A stretch of DNA of 64,000 bases from an uncultured Pelagibacteraceae bacterium (GCA_902596915.1 CACJVQ010000002.1:38879-102878); one strand, 5' to 3'. Positions 43,902-53,214 are shown, numbered from the stretch's first letter. Made by a program: numbers and translations. The notes: generated by a model from the sequence alone, not told the origin.

Positions 43902-44335
43902 TACTTTCATTTCTTTTTGTTTTACCATTTTCATCAATTGCTCAAGAAAATAATTATTTTCTTATGTTAAAAAATAAAAAAGTAAATGTTAGATACGGTC
44001 CTAGCTTTGATTATCCAATTAAATATGTATATAGAAAGATTGAATTACCTCTGAAAGTAATCGATAAAAAAGAAAATTTCAGAAGAGTTATTGATCACAA
44101 AAAAAATAGTGGTTGGATCCATATTTCTCAATTAAGGAGTTCACGCTCAATAATCACCAAATCTGAAAAAATTCTATTTAGAAAACCTACAAAATACTCA
44201 AAACCATTAGCAAAGTTGGGAGAGGGTCGTCTTTTAAAAGTTATTAAATGCGAAGAAAAATGGTGTAATATTAGGACAGCTGATTACTCAGGTTGGATTG
44301 TGAAAGACGACAAAATTTGGGGTATTATTAATTAA
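43880..44335 (+). CDS. Exported SH3-domain protein
   Basis: The 151-residue protein starts with a Sec signal (MRKYLILSFLFVLPFSSIAQ, cut after SSIAQ or nearby) and contains two bacterial SH3-type segments. The first is KNKKVNVRYGPSFDYPIKYVY with SGWIHISQL, and the second is LAKLGEGRLLKVIKCEEKWCNI with YSGWIVKDD. It is a periplasmic protein perhaps touching cell-wall glycan. ATG is at 43886, with an upstream in-frame ATG at 43880. Its last 8 bases overlap convergent DUF3501. Confidence 0.85.
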   Translation: MYMRKYLILSFLFVLPFSSIAQENNYFLMLKNKKVNVRYGPSFDYPIKYVYRKIELPLKVIDKKENFRRVIDHKKNSGWIHISQLRSSRSIITKSEKILFRKPTKYSKPLAKLGEGRLLKVIKCEEKWCNIRTADYSGWIVKDDKIWGIIN

Positions 44336-44921
44336 AATCTGCTGAAAGAGCTTTAATATTTTCCTCTGAAAATTTAGTCGTGTGTGAATACTCCTTGTGA
44401 TCAATACCTACATCAATTGAATTGTTTTGGTCTTTGAACTTGTTTATTTGATCATCTGAAAATTTAAAATGAATGAACTGAACTGAAGATGCTTTTCCAT
44501 CATCTGAAGTTCTGTCTACATCCATTTCTGGTATTGCATATATTTTTTCGTCTGCAACTTTAATAAATATATTATTTTCTACTCCACCCAACTTTCCAAG
44601 AAACTCCGCTCTTATAACTGGATTGTCTATTTCAAACATTAAAGTGGCAACTAGTTCTTTTCCATTAGGGATCAAAGGATTATATGCTGCAAGTTCGTCT
44701 GCAACTTGCTCATCTCCACCCTTTTCAATGTAAAGCATTTCTTGTACCTGCGCTATCATTGTCTCATAACATTCAAAATAAAATGTTGCATAAGGCCCTA
44801 AAAGAATTCTTCTATTCTTTTTAAATTCAACTAATTCTTTTCGCATTTGTCTTCTAACCTTTGTATATGCATCTAAAGGTAGAAGATCTTCTTTTGTAAT
44901 AATTTTTTGTTCTTTTGACAT
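44328..44921 (-). CDS. DUF3501 family protein
   Basis: This roughly 197-residue protein of unknown biochemical function begins KIITKEDLLPLDAYTKVRRQMRKELVEFKK, typical of DUF3501. The family is found beside rubrerythrin and a GlpC-like Fe-S protein in many Proteobacteria, as here. I place the start at ATG 44921, after the stop of the preceding gene, instead of the in-frame ATG at 44933. A role in peroxide or iron handling is inferred only from neighbours. Confidence 0.82.
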   Translation of the reverse strand: MSKEQKIITKEDLLPLDAYTKVRRQMRKELVEFKKNRRILLGPYATFYFECYETMIAQVQEMLYIEKGGDEQVADELAAYNPLIPNGKELVATLMFEIDNPVIRAEFLGKLGGVENNIFIKVADEKIYAIPEMDVDRTSDDGKASSVQFIHFKFSDDQINKFKDQNNSIDVGIDHKEYSHTTKFSEENIKALSADFN

Positions 44922-44922
44922 C

Positions 44923-46248
44923 CTATAATCCATAACTTTTTGAAACTATCTCAATTGGGTGCACAGCTTCATCATTAACAATATTTGTATCATCAGCTAA
45001 TTGTTTAATATGTTTGCCAGCTAATGGACAATCAGAAGCCATATACTTATTATTTTTTCTTTTAACAGTACTTGCGGTAGTTTTTCCCACTTTGTTTGCT
45101 ATGTCATGGGTTTCTTTCATAATACCGAAGGTTCCACCATGACCAGCACATCTCTCAACAACATCTAATTTAATATTTGGAATTAATTTAAGCATATCTC
45201 TTGCCTTATTCCCCATATTTTGTGCTCTAGCATGACAAGCATTATGAACTGTTACTCCTCCATCAATTTCTTTCAAGCCATCAACTAAACCCTCTTTATT
45301 TGCAATATCCATGACATATTCATCAATATCGAGAGTATTTTGAGAAAGTTTTTTAATTATTCCATCATTTGGCATCAATAAAGGCCATTCGAACTTTAAC
45401 ATTAAACCACAACTTGCTGTTAGTGTTACTACTTTATAACCTTTTTCAACATATTTGATTAATTCTCTGGAAACTAACTCTGCTTGCTTAGTAACTTGAT
45501 CTAGATCTGCTTGTTCTAGATAAGGCATACCACAACAACCTGCGTAAGAGTGCTCTACCTCTACATTATTATGATGAAGTACTTTCAAAGCTGCTTCTCC
45601 AGTTTTTTTCTTATTAAAGTTAACAAAACAAGTGGAATAAATTACAACTTTTCTTTCTTTATATTTTGGTAATATTTTTTTTTTAAATTTTTGAAAATAA
45701 TTTGCAAATGTTTCTTTATTATATTTTGGTAAAATAACTCTTTTGTCTATCCCAGTAAAAAATTCTAAAACTTTTCTAGCAAATTTATTTTTGACATTGG
45801 TAATCCAATTTATAAAAAAGCTAAAAAATATTCCTATTTTTGAATTTCGATCAATTTGAGTTAATTGGTTAGCGGTTTTTGAAATATCACCATTTTTTCT
45901 TTGGGCTGTTCTATATCTCAGCATCAAATGTGGAAAATCTAAATCAAATTCATGTGGTGGCACATATGGGCATTTAGTCATAAAACACATGTCACATAAA
46001 GTGCAGGCATCTACAACAGGTTTAAATTTATCACTTGAAAGATCTGATACTTCGCCTCCCTCAGTCTCATCAATGTAATCAAATAATTTTGGAAAACTGT
46101 CACACAAATTAAAACATCTTCTACATCCATGACAGATATCAAATACTCTTCTCATTTCCTGATCAATTTTTTCAGGATTTATAAAATCTGGATCCCTAAA
46201 TTTTAATGGGTGTCTTGTAGGTGCTTGTGTACTGCCTTCTTTACTCAT
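44923..46248 (-). CDS. Fe-S oxidoreductase (GlpC/heterodisulfide reductase-like)
   Basis: The protein (441 residues from ATG 46248) has two N-terminal 4Fe-4S ferredoxin motifs (CHGCRRCFNLCDSFP and CTLCDMCFMTKCPY). Two CCG-type domains follow (AGCCGMPYLE and CHARAQNMGNKAR with CAGHGGTFG), the arrangement of GlpC and HdrB-like electron-transfer subunits. It probably passes electrons to the rubrerythrin encoded upstream. The longer frame from 46299 starts at a GTG buried in an 11-bp stem-loop, so ATG 46248 is the better start. Confidence 0.88.
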   Translation of the reverse strand: MSKEGSTQAPTRHPLKFRDPDFINPEKIDQEMRRVFDICHGCRRCFNLCDSFPKLFDYIDETEGGEVSDLSSDKFKPVVDACTLCDMCFMTKCPYVPPHEFDLDFPHLMLRYRTAQRKNGDISKTANQLTQIDRNSKIGIFFSFFINWITNVKNKFARKVLEFFTGIDKRVILPKYNKETFANYFQKFKKKILPKYKERKVVIYSTCFVNFNKKKTGEAALKVLHHNNVEVEHSYAGCCGMPYLEQADLDQVTKQAELVSRELIKYVEKGYKVVTLTASCGLMLKFEWPLLMPNDGIIKKLSQNTLDIDEYVMDIANKEGLVDGLKEIDGGVTVHNACHARAQNMGNKARDMLKLIPNIKLDVVERCAGHGGTFGIMKETHDIANKVGKTTASTVKRKNNKYMASDCPLAGKHIKQLADDTNIVNDEAVHPIEIVSKSYGL

Positions 46249-46270
46249 AGATTTTTTTAAAAATGTGGTT

Positions 46271-46300
46271 TTTGTGGACGAGAGGGGTTTCGTCCACAAA
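46271..46300 (-). promoter_or_regulatory. Stem-loop between rubrerythrin and Fe-S oxidoreductase genes
   Basis: On the minus strand, arms TTTGTGGACGA and TCGTCCACAAA pair perfectly over 11 bp around an 8-base loop, starting 6 bases after the rubrerythrin stop. A short T run follows only after about 7 bases, so it would be at most a leaky terminator. It could stabilise the rubrerythrin mRNA and reduce downstream expression. Confidence 0.65.
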
Positions 46301-46305
46301 TTTTG

Positions 46306-46722
46306 TTACGCGATGCTTTCTAAAGTCTTTTGAAATTTACCAGCATGTGATTTTTCAGCTTTAGCTAAAGTCTCAAACCAGTCAGCAATTTCATCAAAAC
46401 CTTCGTCTCTAGCTGTTTTAGCCATTCCAGGGTACATATCTGTGTACTCATGTGTTTCACCTTGAATTGCAGACTCAAGATTGGCTTTTGTTTCACCAAT
46501 TGGCTTTCCAGTTGCTGGATCACCTACTTCTTCTAAATATTCTAAGTGGCCATGAGCATGTCCAGTTTCACCTTCTGCAGTTGATCTAAATACCGCTGCA
46601 ACATCGTTAAAGCCTTCAACATCCGCTTTTTGAGCAAAATAAAGATATCTTCTATTTGCTTGGCTTTCCCCAGCAAATGCTTCTTTTAAATTTTCTTCTG
46701 TTTTACTACCTTTTAATGACAT
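46306..46722 (-). CDS. Rubrerythrin-like di-iron peroxidase (no rubredoxin domain)
   Basis: The protein (138 residues from ATG 46722) is a ferritin-like four-helix protein. Ligand helices read [37 protein letters not shown], and the later [10 protein letters not shown] and [12 protein letters not shown], supplying Glu/His iron ligands. It contains no cysteine, so the rubredoxin domain of classical rubrerythrin is absent. It is predicted to reduce hydrogen peroxide. AGGAG at 46732-46728 lies 5 bases before ATG 46722, which rules out the longer frame from 46788. Promoter and Irr-like half-sites are upstream. Confidence 0.9.
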   Translation of the reverse strand: MSLKGSKTEENLKEAFAGESQANRRYLYFAQKADVEGFNDVAAVFRSTAEGETGHAHGHLEYLEEVGDPATGKPIGETKANLESAIQGETHEYTDMYPGMAKTARDEGFDEIADWFETLAKAEKSHAGKFQKTLESIA

Positions 46723-46746
46723 ATTTACTCCTACAATTAATAATGA

Positions 46747-46798
46747 TTCTAAAGTGATTTTATATATAGATGAATTATAGTTTGTCAACAGTTTAGAA
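46747..46798 (-). promoter_or_regulatory. Rubrerythrin promoter flanked by Irr-box-like half-sites
   Basis: On the minus strand, a consensus -35 TTGACA (46788-46783) is followed after about 16-17 bases by TATATA/ATATAA (about 46766-46760). TTCTAAA (46798-46792) lies just upstream of the -35 and TTTAGAA (46753-46747) just downstream of the -10. These two heptamers are the half-sites of the rhizobial iron-control element bound by Irr, here about 38 bases apart instead of 3. Confidence 0.55.
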
Positions 46799-46837
46799 TA
46801 AATATAATATATTATTTAAACTATTGATATTATTGAA

Positions 46838-47266
46838 TTATTTTTGATATTGATTATCACTCACAATTTTAGCGATAACTTCTACTGATCTTATTTTTTT
46901 TCCTGGGATTGTTCTTTTAATATTAACTTCATCAACATCATCTTGATGAATGTCAATCAATCTATTTTCTTCTTCGTCAAAGAAATGGTGGTGATGGGTT
47001 ACATTTGTATCGTAATAACTTTGTGAAGCATTTAGTGGAATCTCTTTTAAGTAACCCTTCCTCATAAACGCATGAACAGTATTGTATACTGTTGCTAGTG
47101 AAACCTTAATATTTGCTTGATTTTCAATGATTTTAACCAGTTCTTTAATTGTAAAGTGAAAAGTTTTTTCAGCATCAAACAAAACTTCACAAATTTTAAT
47201 TCTTTGTTTTGTGGGTCTTAGACCTGATTTTCTTAATTTGTCTATATATTGATCAGCGTAGGCCAT
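46838..47266 (-). CDS. irr: Fur-family regulator, Irr-like
   Basis: This 142-residue Fur-superfamily protein has the winged helix LRPTKQRIKICEVLFD through VSLATVYNTVHAFMRKGYL. Its metal/heme region is VTHHHHFFDEEENRL (His91-His94) and it lacks the C-terminal CxxC zinc pair. The histidine run, the missing CxxC and the conserved position divergent from fabA point to Irr, the heme-responsive iron regulator of Alphaproteobacteria. A PerR-like role is the alternative. A perfect ATTCTTTAGAAT site lies near its predicted transcription start. Confidence 0.78.
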   Translation of the reverse strand: MAYADQYIDKLRKSGLRPTKQRIKICEVLFDAEKTFHFTIKELVKIIENQANIKVSLATVYNTVHAFMRKGYLKEIPLNASQSYYDTNVTHHHHFFDEEENRLIDIHQDDVDEVNIKRTIPGKKIRSVEVIAKIVSDNQYQK

Positions 47267-47280
47267 TACTAATTATAATT

Positions 47281-47306
47281 ATTCTAAAGAATATCTATAT
47301 TATAAT
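47281..47306. promoter_or_regulatory. Divergent irr/fabA promoter region with a TTCTAAA palindrome
   Basis: ATTCTAAAGAAT (47281-47292) contains TTCTAAA and its near-complement overlapped as one palindrome. A TATAAT for irr reads on the minus strand at 47304-47299, putting its start inside the palindrome. A TATAAT for fabA reads on the plus strand at 47301-47306. No strong -35 hexamer was seen for either. The layout suggests autoregulation of irr. Confidence 0.5.
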
Positions 47307-47338
47307 GTTTGTAAATCAAGTAATAAGATTAAAAAATT

Positions 47339-47839
47339 ATGAAAAAAAGTTCCTTTAATTATGATGAATTAATAAGCTGCGCAAATGGGGAACTTTTTGG
47401 CCCTGGAAATGCAAAATTACCTTCTCCACCAATGCTAATGTTTGATAGAATTACTGAAATTAGCGAAAAAAATGGAGCTTTTGACAAAGGGTTGATGAAG
47501 GCTGAACTTGATATAAAAGAAGATTTATGGTTTTTTGATTGTCACTTTAAGGAAGATCCAGTGATGCCAGGATGCTTAGGTTTAGATGCGATGTGGCAAC
47601 TAGTTGGGTTTTACTTGGGTTGGCTAGGAAATCCAGGAAGAGGAAGAGCTTTAGGAGTAAGCACGGTAAAGTTTACAGGAGAGGTTTTAAAAAATGTCAA
47701 AATAGCGACATATATTATTGATATGAAAAGAATATTGATTAAAGGTGAAACAACAGTTGGACTAGCAAATGGTGTTCTTCTTGCTGATGGTAAAAAAATA
47801 TACTCTGCAGACAGTCTAAAAGTAGGATTATTTAAATAA
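47339..47839 (+). CDS. fabA: 3-Hydroxyacyl-ACP dehydratase/isomerase FabA
   Basis: The 166-residue hotdog enzyme dehydrates 3-hydroxydecanoyl-ACP and isomerises the double bond, starting unsaturated fatty acid synthesis without oxygen. The active-site motif [23 protein letters not shown] gives His69 and Asp83. Its last base is the first base of fabB (TAATG). The order irr / fabA-fabB-fabI is conserved in Alphaproteobacteria. Confidence 0.97.
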   Translation: MKKSSFNYDELISCANGELFGPGNAKLPSPPMLMFDRITEISEKNGAFDKGLMKAELDIKEDLWFFDCHFKEDPVMPGCLGLDAMWQLVGFYLGWLGNPGRGRALGVSTVKFTGEVLKNVKIATYIIDMKRILIKGETTVGLANGVLLADGKKIYSADSLKVGLFK

Positions 47840-49050
47840 TGCGAAGAGTGGTAATTACAGGTTTGGGAATTGTTTCATGTCTTGGGAATAACCAAGAAGA
47901 AGTTCATCAATCTTTATTAAATACTAAATCAGGTATTTCTTTTTCGGAAGAATATAAAGAACACAACCTTAAAAGTCATATACATGGAAAACCTAATATC
48001 AAACTAGAGGATCATATAGATAGAAAAACAATTAGATTTATGGGTTCGGGATCTGCTTACAATTATATTGCAATGAAAGAGGCGATTGAAGACTCTGGGT
48101 TGGAAGAAAGTGAAGTAAGTAATTTCAAAACAGGAATTGTTATGGGTTCAGGTGGACCTTCAATTGAAAATGTTATTTTAGCAGCAGATAAAACTAGAGC
48201 TAAGACTCCAAAATTAATGGGGCCATTTATAGTTCCAAGAACAATGGCAAGTACCGCCTCAGCAACACTTGCTGTTCCTTTCAAAATTAAAGGCACAAAC
48301 TATACAATGAGTTCAGCCTGTGCAACTAGCGGACACTGTATTGGAAATTCTATGGAACTTATTCAGATGGGAAAACAAGATGTTGTTTTTGCAGGTGGTA
48401 GCGAAGAGATACACTGGGCAATGACAGCCATGTTTGATGCGATGACAGCGTTATCTTCAAAATATAATGATACACCTGAGAAAGCATCAAGAGCTTACGA
48501 CAAAACTAGAGATGGCTTTGTAATTGCTGGAGGTGCAGGGGTTTTAGTTCTTGAGGAATATGAACACGCTAAAGCTCGAGGAGCAAAAATATACGCAGAA
48601 TTAACAGGTTATGGAGCGACTTCAGACGGATATGATATGGTAGCGCCTTCGGGTGAAGGTGCAGTAAGATGTATGCAAATGGCAATGGCAACTTCAAAAA
48701 ATAAAGTAGATTATATAAATACTCATGGAACTTCTACTCCAGTTGGAGATATTACTGAATTGCATGCTGTTAAAGAAGCTTTTGGAAATGAAATTCCAAA
48801 GATTAGCTCAACTAAATCTTTATCAGGTCACCCGTTAGGAGCTGCATCAGTACATGAAGCAATATATTGTTTAATTATGATGAAAAATAATTTCATTACA
48901 GGCTCAGCTAACATAAGCGAAATGGATGAAGAGGCTAAAAAATTTCCAATAGTTGCTAAAACAGAAACAGAAGCAACATTAAATACTGTCATGTCTAATA
49001 GTTTTGGTTTTGGTGGAACAAATGCAACTCTAGTATTTGAGAAAGTCTAA
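47839..49050 (+). CDS. fabB: 3-Ketoacyl-ACP synthase I
   Basis: The 403-residue condensing enzyme elongates both saturated and unsaturated chains. The catalytic triad is Cys161 in [10 protein letters not shown], His in [11 protein letters not shown] (near 296) and His in [12 protein letters not shown] (near 331). It begins [16 protein letters not shown] as is usual for FabB. It is fused by a TAATG overlap to fabA and is 3 bp from fabI. Confidence 0.96.
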   Translation: MRRVVITGLGIVSCLGNNQEEVHQSLLNTKSGISFSEEYKEHNLKSHIHGKPNIKLEDHIDRKTIRFMGSGSAYNYIAMKEAIEDSGLEESEVSNFKTGIVMGSGGPSIENVILAADKTRAKTPKLMGPFIVPRTMASTASATLAVPFKIKGTNYTMSSACATSGHCIGNSMELIQMGKQDVVFAGGSEEIHWAMTAMFDAMTALSSKYNDTPEKASRAYDKTRDGFVIAGGAGVLVLEEYEHAKARGAKIYAELTGYGATSDGYDMVAPSGEGAVRCMQMAMATSKNKVDYINTHGTSTPVGDITELHAVKEAFGNEIPKISSTKSLSGHPLGAASVHEAIYCLIMMKNNFITGSANISEMDEEAKKFPIVAKTETEATLNTVMSNSFGFGGTNATLVFEKV

Positions 49051-49053
49051 CTT

Positions 49054-49839
49054 ATGTCTTTAATGAAAGGTAAAAAAGGTCTGATAATGGGTGTTGCTAA
49101 TGAAAGATCTATTGCATGGGGTATTTCTCAGAAACTTTCAGAGGCAGGTGCTGAATTAGCTTTTACATATTTAGGTGATGCTCTTAAAAAAAGAGTGGTT
49201 CCTCTTGCAGAAAAACTAAATTCTAATGTTACTTTTAGCTGTGATGTTGAAAAAAAAGAAGATGTAATAAAATTATTTGAGGATGTTAAAACCCAATGGG
49301 GAGAAATTGATTTTGTTGTTCACGCAATTGCTTTTTCTGATAAATCAGAACTTTCAGGAGAATATCTAAATACTACAAGAGAAAATTTTTTAAGAAGTAT
49401 GTTGATTTCATGCTTTTCATTTACTGAAGTTGCAAATGAAGCTTCAAAAGTTATGAAAGAGGGTGGTAGCATGATTACACTTAGCTATGAGGCTAATAAA
49501 GCAATTCCTAATTACAATGTAATGGGTGTCTGCAAAGCAGCATTAGAGTCAAGTGTTAAATACTTAGCAAGAGATTTAGGGGCTAAAGGAATAAGAGTTA
49601 ATGCAATAAGTGCAGGTCCAATAAAAACATTGGCTGCGTCAGCTATTGGGGATGCTAAATTTTTATATAAATGGAATGCAGATCATTCTTTTTTGAAGAG
49701 AAATGTAGACAATATTGATGTTGGAAACTCAGCATTATATCTCCTAAGTGATATGGCAGGTGGAGTTACAGGTGAAATTCACTATGTTGATGCTGGTTAC
49801 AATAAAGTAGGTATGCCAGATCCAAAAAATATATCCTAA
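49054..49839 (+). CDS. fabI: Enoyl-ACP reductase (NADH)
   Basis: The 261-residue short-chain-dehydrogenase-type reductase completes each elongation cycle. NADH binds around GVANERSIAWGI. The FabI catalytic pattern is Tyr145 in LSYEANKAIPNYNVMG with Tyr154 and Lys161 (GVCKAALE). Length and motifs match the triclosan-target FabI family. Confidence 0.96.
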   Translation: MSLMKGKKGLIMGVANERSIAWGISQKLSEAGAELAFTYLGDALKKRVVPLAEKLNSNVTFSCDVEKKEDVIKLFEDVKTQWGEIDFVVHAIAFSDKSELSGEYLNTTRENFLRSMLISCFSFTEVANEASKVMKEGGSMITLSYEANKAIPNYNVMGVCKAALESSVKYLARDLGAKGIRVNAISAGPIKTLAASAIGDAKFLYKWNADHSFLKRNVDNIDVGNSALYLLSDMAGGVTGEIHYVDAGYNKVGMPDPKNIS

Positions 49840-49851
49840 AATTTTATCATT

Positions 49852-50004
49852 ATGTTAATTTTAGTTTGGTTTGTAGTTTGTATAATATTTATTTTTGTTC
49901 AATTAATTCTCGAGGGCTCTGGTCATGCACTAGAAGTTTTTGCCCTATTGACTGCAATAGCTTTATTCTTAATAAATAAATTAGGTAAAAAAAAAATTAA
50001 ATAA
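49852..50004 (+). CDS. 50-residue two-helix membrane protein, unrecognised
   Basis: An ATG at 49852, 12 bp after fabI, opens a 50-codon frame. It contains two hydrophobic helices (MLILVWFVVCIIFIFVQLIL and ALEVFALLTAIALFLIN) separated by EGSGHALE and ends with a lysine cluster. The positive-inside rule puts the C-terminus in the cytoplasm. No clear ribosome-binding site is seen, but it fills the gap between fabI and msrB exactly. It has no recognisable family. Confidence 0.55.
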   Translation: MLILVWFVVCIIFIFVQLILEGSGHALEVFALLTAIALFLINKLGKKKIK

Positions 50005-50013
50005 TTAAATATT

Positions 50014-50505
50014 GTGAGAAGAAATTTTTTAAAAATTGCTGGAGTTTCTATATTGGGATTAATATTTTATCCATTAACATCATTAGCGAGCAATTTAGTA
50101 GGATTTAAAAAAAAATTAAAAAAAGATGAGAGTGAATACAATATCATAAATCCAGATCTTACAAATGAGCAAAAGATAATAATGTTTGAAGAGGGGACTG
50201 AACGTGCTGGAACTAGCGAATTAAATTATGAGAAAAGAAAAGGGACTTATCATTGTGCAAATTGTGGTGTGAAACTATTTGAGTCTACCGCAAAATTTGA
50301 TAGTGGAACTGGTTGGCCATCATTCACCGAGGCAATACCAGGCGTGTTTGTAACAAAAACTGATTATTCTTTTGGAATGAAGAGAACTGAATACAGTTGT
50401 GCAAATTGTGGTGCTCATCACGGCCATGTATTTAATGATGGTCCTGATGGTGGAAAAAGATATTGCAGCAACGGTCTTTGCTTGCTTTTCGTCCCAGAGA
50501 ATTAG
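50014..50505 (+). CDS. msrB: Peptide-methionine (R)-S-oxide reductase, exported
   Basis: The 163-residue MsrB reduces methionine-R-sulfoxide. It has the two zinc CxxC pairs (CANCGVKLFE and CANCGAHHGHVF), the substrate loop SGTGWPSFTEAI, and catalytic Cys151 in RYCSNGLCL. The N-terminus MRRNFLKIAGVSILGLIFYPL is an arginine-headed signal, twin-arginine-like but with a weak motif, so export is likely. The start codon is GTG at 50014. It ends 13 bp from convergent pnp. Confidence 0.93.
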   Translation: MRRNFLKIAGVSILGLIFYPLTSLASNLVGFKKKLKKDESEYNIINPDLTNEQKIIMFEEGTERAGTSELNYEKRKGTYHCANCGVKLFESTAKFDSGTGWPSFTEAIPGVFVTKTDYSFGMKRTEYSCANCGAHHGHVFNDGPDGGKRYCSNGLCLLFVPEN

Positions 50506-50518
50506 TAATTATATTTTT

Positions 50519-52591
50519 CTATATAGCGGCCTGCTTTATAGATAATTTAACTTTTCCTCTATCAAATCCAATAACTTTTACTTTTACTTCGTCACCTTCT
50601 TTGACAACATCTGTGACTTTGGCAACTCTTTTATCTGCAAGCTCAGAAATATGAACAAGTCCATCTTGTTTTCCTAAGAAGTTAACAAAAGCACCAAATT
50701 CCATAATTTTCATAACTTTTCCATTATAAATTTTATTTAATTCAGCTTTTGCTGTTATGTCTTTGATCATTTGCATTGCTATATTTCTAGACTCTTCATC
50801 AGGAGCGGCAACTGTAACTATACCTTCATCATTTACATCAACTTTAGCACCAGATTTTTCTACAATTTCCCTAATTGTTGCACCACCTTTTCCAATTACA
50901 GCAGCTATATCTTTTTTATCGACCGTAATTTTTTCCATTTTTGGAGTATGTTTTCCAACATCGTCTCTGGATTTGTCTAATGCTTTATTCATTTCACCTA
51001 AAATATGAATTCTACCATCTTTTGCTTGATTTAAAGCCTGCTCCATTATTTCAAATGTAATTCCTGTAATTTTAATATCCATTTGTAAAGATGTAATGCC
51101 ATCTTTAGTACCTGCAACTTTAAAATCCATATCTCCTAGGTGGTCCTCATCACCAAGTATATCTGATAGTACAGAGAAATCTTCACCCTCTTTGATTAAA
51201 CCCATTGCTATTCCAGCAACTGGCTCTTTAATTGGAACACCAGCATCCATAAGAGCAAGTGAAGTTCCACAAACAGTTGCCATTGAAGATGAACCATTAG
51301 ACTCTGTGATTTCTGATACAATCCTAAATGTATAGGGAAAACTTTCCTTTGATGGAAGTGAAGAGTTAATTGCTCTCCATGCTAACTTACCATGACCTAT
51401 CTCTCTTCTACCTGTTCCAATCCTTCCTGTTTCACCAACTGAGAATGGAGGAAAATTATAGTGCAACATAAATCTCTCTTTTTGAAGACCATCTAAACTC
51501 TCTATTCTTTGTTCGTCATCTGAAGTTCCAAGTGTAGTTGTTACAATGGCTTGTGTTTCACCTCTTGTAAACAAAGCTGAACCATGTACTCTTGGCAATA
51601 TACCTACTTCACACATAATTGGCCTTACATCTGCTAGACCTCTTCCATCAATACGATTTTTATTTTTAAGAATATCAGTTCTTACAATAGATTTTTCTAA
51701 ATTTTTAAGTTGAGAATTTACATCTAAATCAGTGTAAGCTTCATTCTCCTCATATAATTTTTTAGCTTTTTCAGTAATTTCAGAAATTTGATTTGATCTA
51801 TCTTGCTTGTCTCTTGTAGAGAAAGCTTTTTTCAAATCTTCAGTAAATTCATCTTCTAATTTCTTTTTTATCTCAGAAAGATCTTTTTTCTCAACTGTCC
51901 ACTCAGGTTTTCTACATTCTTTTGCAAGGTCTTCGATCATTTCTATTATTGGAACAAAACCTTCGTGTCCAAATTTAACAGCATTCAACATTTCTTCCTC
52001 TGTTAAACCGTTTGCTTCAGACTCAACCATTAAAACTGCATCTTTAGTTCCTGCTACAACTAAATCTAATTTAGATTTCTCTAATTCTTTTTTAGATGGG
52101 TTGAGGACGTATTTTCCTTCAATAAAGCCAACTCTAGAGGCTCCCACAGGACCCATAAAAGGCATTCCTGAGATTGCAAGAGCTGCTGAAGATGCAATGA
52201 TAGATAAAATATCTGCTTCATTTTCTTTATCATAAGATATTACGGTTGGTAATAGCTGTACTTCGTTTTTGAATTCATCTGGAAACAATGGTCTGATTGG
52301 TCTATCAATTAATCTTGAAATTAAAGTTTCACTTTCTGTAGGTCTAGCTTCTCTTTTAAAATATCCACCAGGTATCTTACCAGCTGCATAATATTTTTCC
52401 TGGTAATTGACTGATAATGGGAAATAATCCATATCTGGGTTTACTTTCTTTGCACCAACAACTGTTGCTAAAACAACTGTCTCTCCACATTGAGCTATAA
52501 TTGCTCCATCTGCTTGTCTTGCTATCTTTCCAGTCTCTAAACTTAATTTTTTTCCACTTACTTCTATTTCTTTTTTTACTACTTTAAACAT
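50519..52591 (-). CDS. pnp: Polyribonucleotide nucleotidyltransferase (PNPase)
   Basis: The 690-residue phosphorolytic 3'-5' exoribonuclease has two RNase-PH-like cores ([22 protein letters not shown] and [14 protein letters not shown] with [17 protein letters not shown]). A KH domain ([22 protein letters not shown]) and an S1 domain ([19 protein letters not shown]) follow at the C-terminus. It begins one base after rpsO ends, keeping the usual rpsO-pnp pair. Confidence 0.97.
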   Translation of the reverse strand: MFKVVKKEIEVSGKKLSLETGKIARQADGAIIAQCGETVVLATVVGAKKVNPDMDYFPLSVNYQEKYYAAGKIPGGYFKREARPTESETLISRLIDRPIRPLFPDEFKNEVQLLPTVISYDKENEADILSIIASSAALAISGMPFMGPVGASRVGFIEGKYVLNPSKKELEKSKLDLVVAGTKDAVLMVESEANGLTEEEMLNAVKFGHEGFVPIIEMIEDLAKECRKPEWTVEKKDLSEIKKKLEDEFTEDLKKAFSTRDKQDRSNQISEITEKAKKLYEENEAYTDLDVNSQLKNLEKSIVRTDILKNKNRIDGRGLADVRPIMCEVGILPRVHGSALFTRGETQAIVTTTLGTSDDEQRIESLDGLQKERFMLHYNFPPFSVGETGRIGTGRREIGHGKLAWRAINSSLPSKESFPYTFRIVSEITESNGSSSMATVCGTSLALMDAGVPIKEPVAGIAMGLIKEGEDFSVLSDILGDEDHLGDMDFKVAGTKDGITSLQMDIKITGITFEIMEQALNQAKDGRIHILGEMNKALDKSRDDVGKHTPKMEKITVDKKDIAAVIGKGGATIREIVEKSGAKVDVNDEGIVTVAAPDEESRNIAMQMIKDITAKAELNKIYNGKVMKIMEFGAFVNFLGKQDGLVHISELADKRVAKVTDVVKEGDEVKVKVIGFDRGKVKLSIKQAAI

Positions 52592-52840
52592 TTACTTCCT
52601 TAAATTTAATTTTGTTAACACTTCTTTATAAGACTCCATATTATTTTTCTTTAAATAGTCTAATAATTTTTTTCTTCTATTTACTGCTCTTAAAAGGCCT
52701 ACTGAAGAATGTTTGTCCTTTTTAAACTGTTTAATATGTTTTGACAGATTCTCAATTTTTCCTGTTAATTGAGCAATCTGAACTTCAGAAGATCCTGTAT
52801 CTTTGTCGTGGATTTGAAGTTCTTTTACTTTTTCTTTCAT
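52592..52840 (-). CDS. rpsO: Small ribosomal subunit protein uS15
   Basis: The 82-residue protein binds the central domain of 16S rRNA and helps bridge the subunits. DTGSSEVQIAQLTGKIENLSKHI, KDKHSSVGLLRAVNRRKKLLDYL and the terminal YKEVLTKLNLRK are uS15 hallmarks. It is slightly shorter than the usual 88-89 residues, missing a few N-terminal residues. It is followed directly by pnp. Confidence 0.96.
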   Translation of the reverse strand: MKEKVKELQIHDKDTGSSEVQIAQLTGKIENLSKHIKQFKKDKHSSVGLLRAVNRRKKLLDYLKKNNMESYKEVLTKLNLRK

Positions 52841-52848
52841 TTTTTTCC

Positions 52849-53214
52849 TTATTTATTTGTTTGTTTAATTAAATTTTCTATTTTTTCTGCATAATCAAAA
52901 GAGTCATCTTTCACAAAAAAAAGTTTTGGTAAAAATTTCATGATAATTTTTTTAGATAAAACTTTCCTTATCATGAATGAAGCAATTTTTAATTTTTCTA
53001 TAATTTCTTCAGAGTTCTTTCCTCCCAAAGGCATTACAAATATTTTAGCTGTTTTTAAATCTGGTGACATTCTTACTTCTGTAACTGTAATTTCTTTTGT
53101 TGATAAATTTGGTATTTTTGCTTCATCTCTAATAAAAAGTGTGCCTAAGGCTTGTTTTATCATTTCACCAACCCTTAATTGTCGTTGTGTAATGGGTTTT
53201 CCTAGATGCTTCAT
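52849..53214 (-). CDS. rbfA: Ribosome-binding factor A
   Basis: The 121-residue KH-type assembly factor acts late in 30S maturation. The pattern RQLRVGEMIKQALGTLF, ITVTEVRMSPDLKTAKIFVMPLG and FLPKLFFVKDDSFDYAEKIENLI is that of RbfA. It starts one base before the end of infB. TruB, usually between rbfA and rpsO, is not present here. Confidence 0.93.
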   Translation of the reverse strand: MKHLGKPITQRQLRVGEMIKQALGTLFIRDEAKIPNLSTKEITVTEVRMSPDLKTAKIFVMPLGGKNSEEIIEKLKIASFMIRKVLSKKIIMKFLPKLFFVKDDSFDYAEKIENLIKQTNK

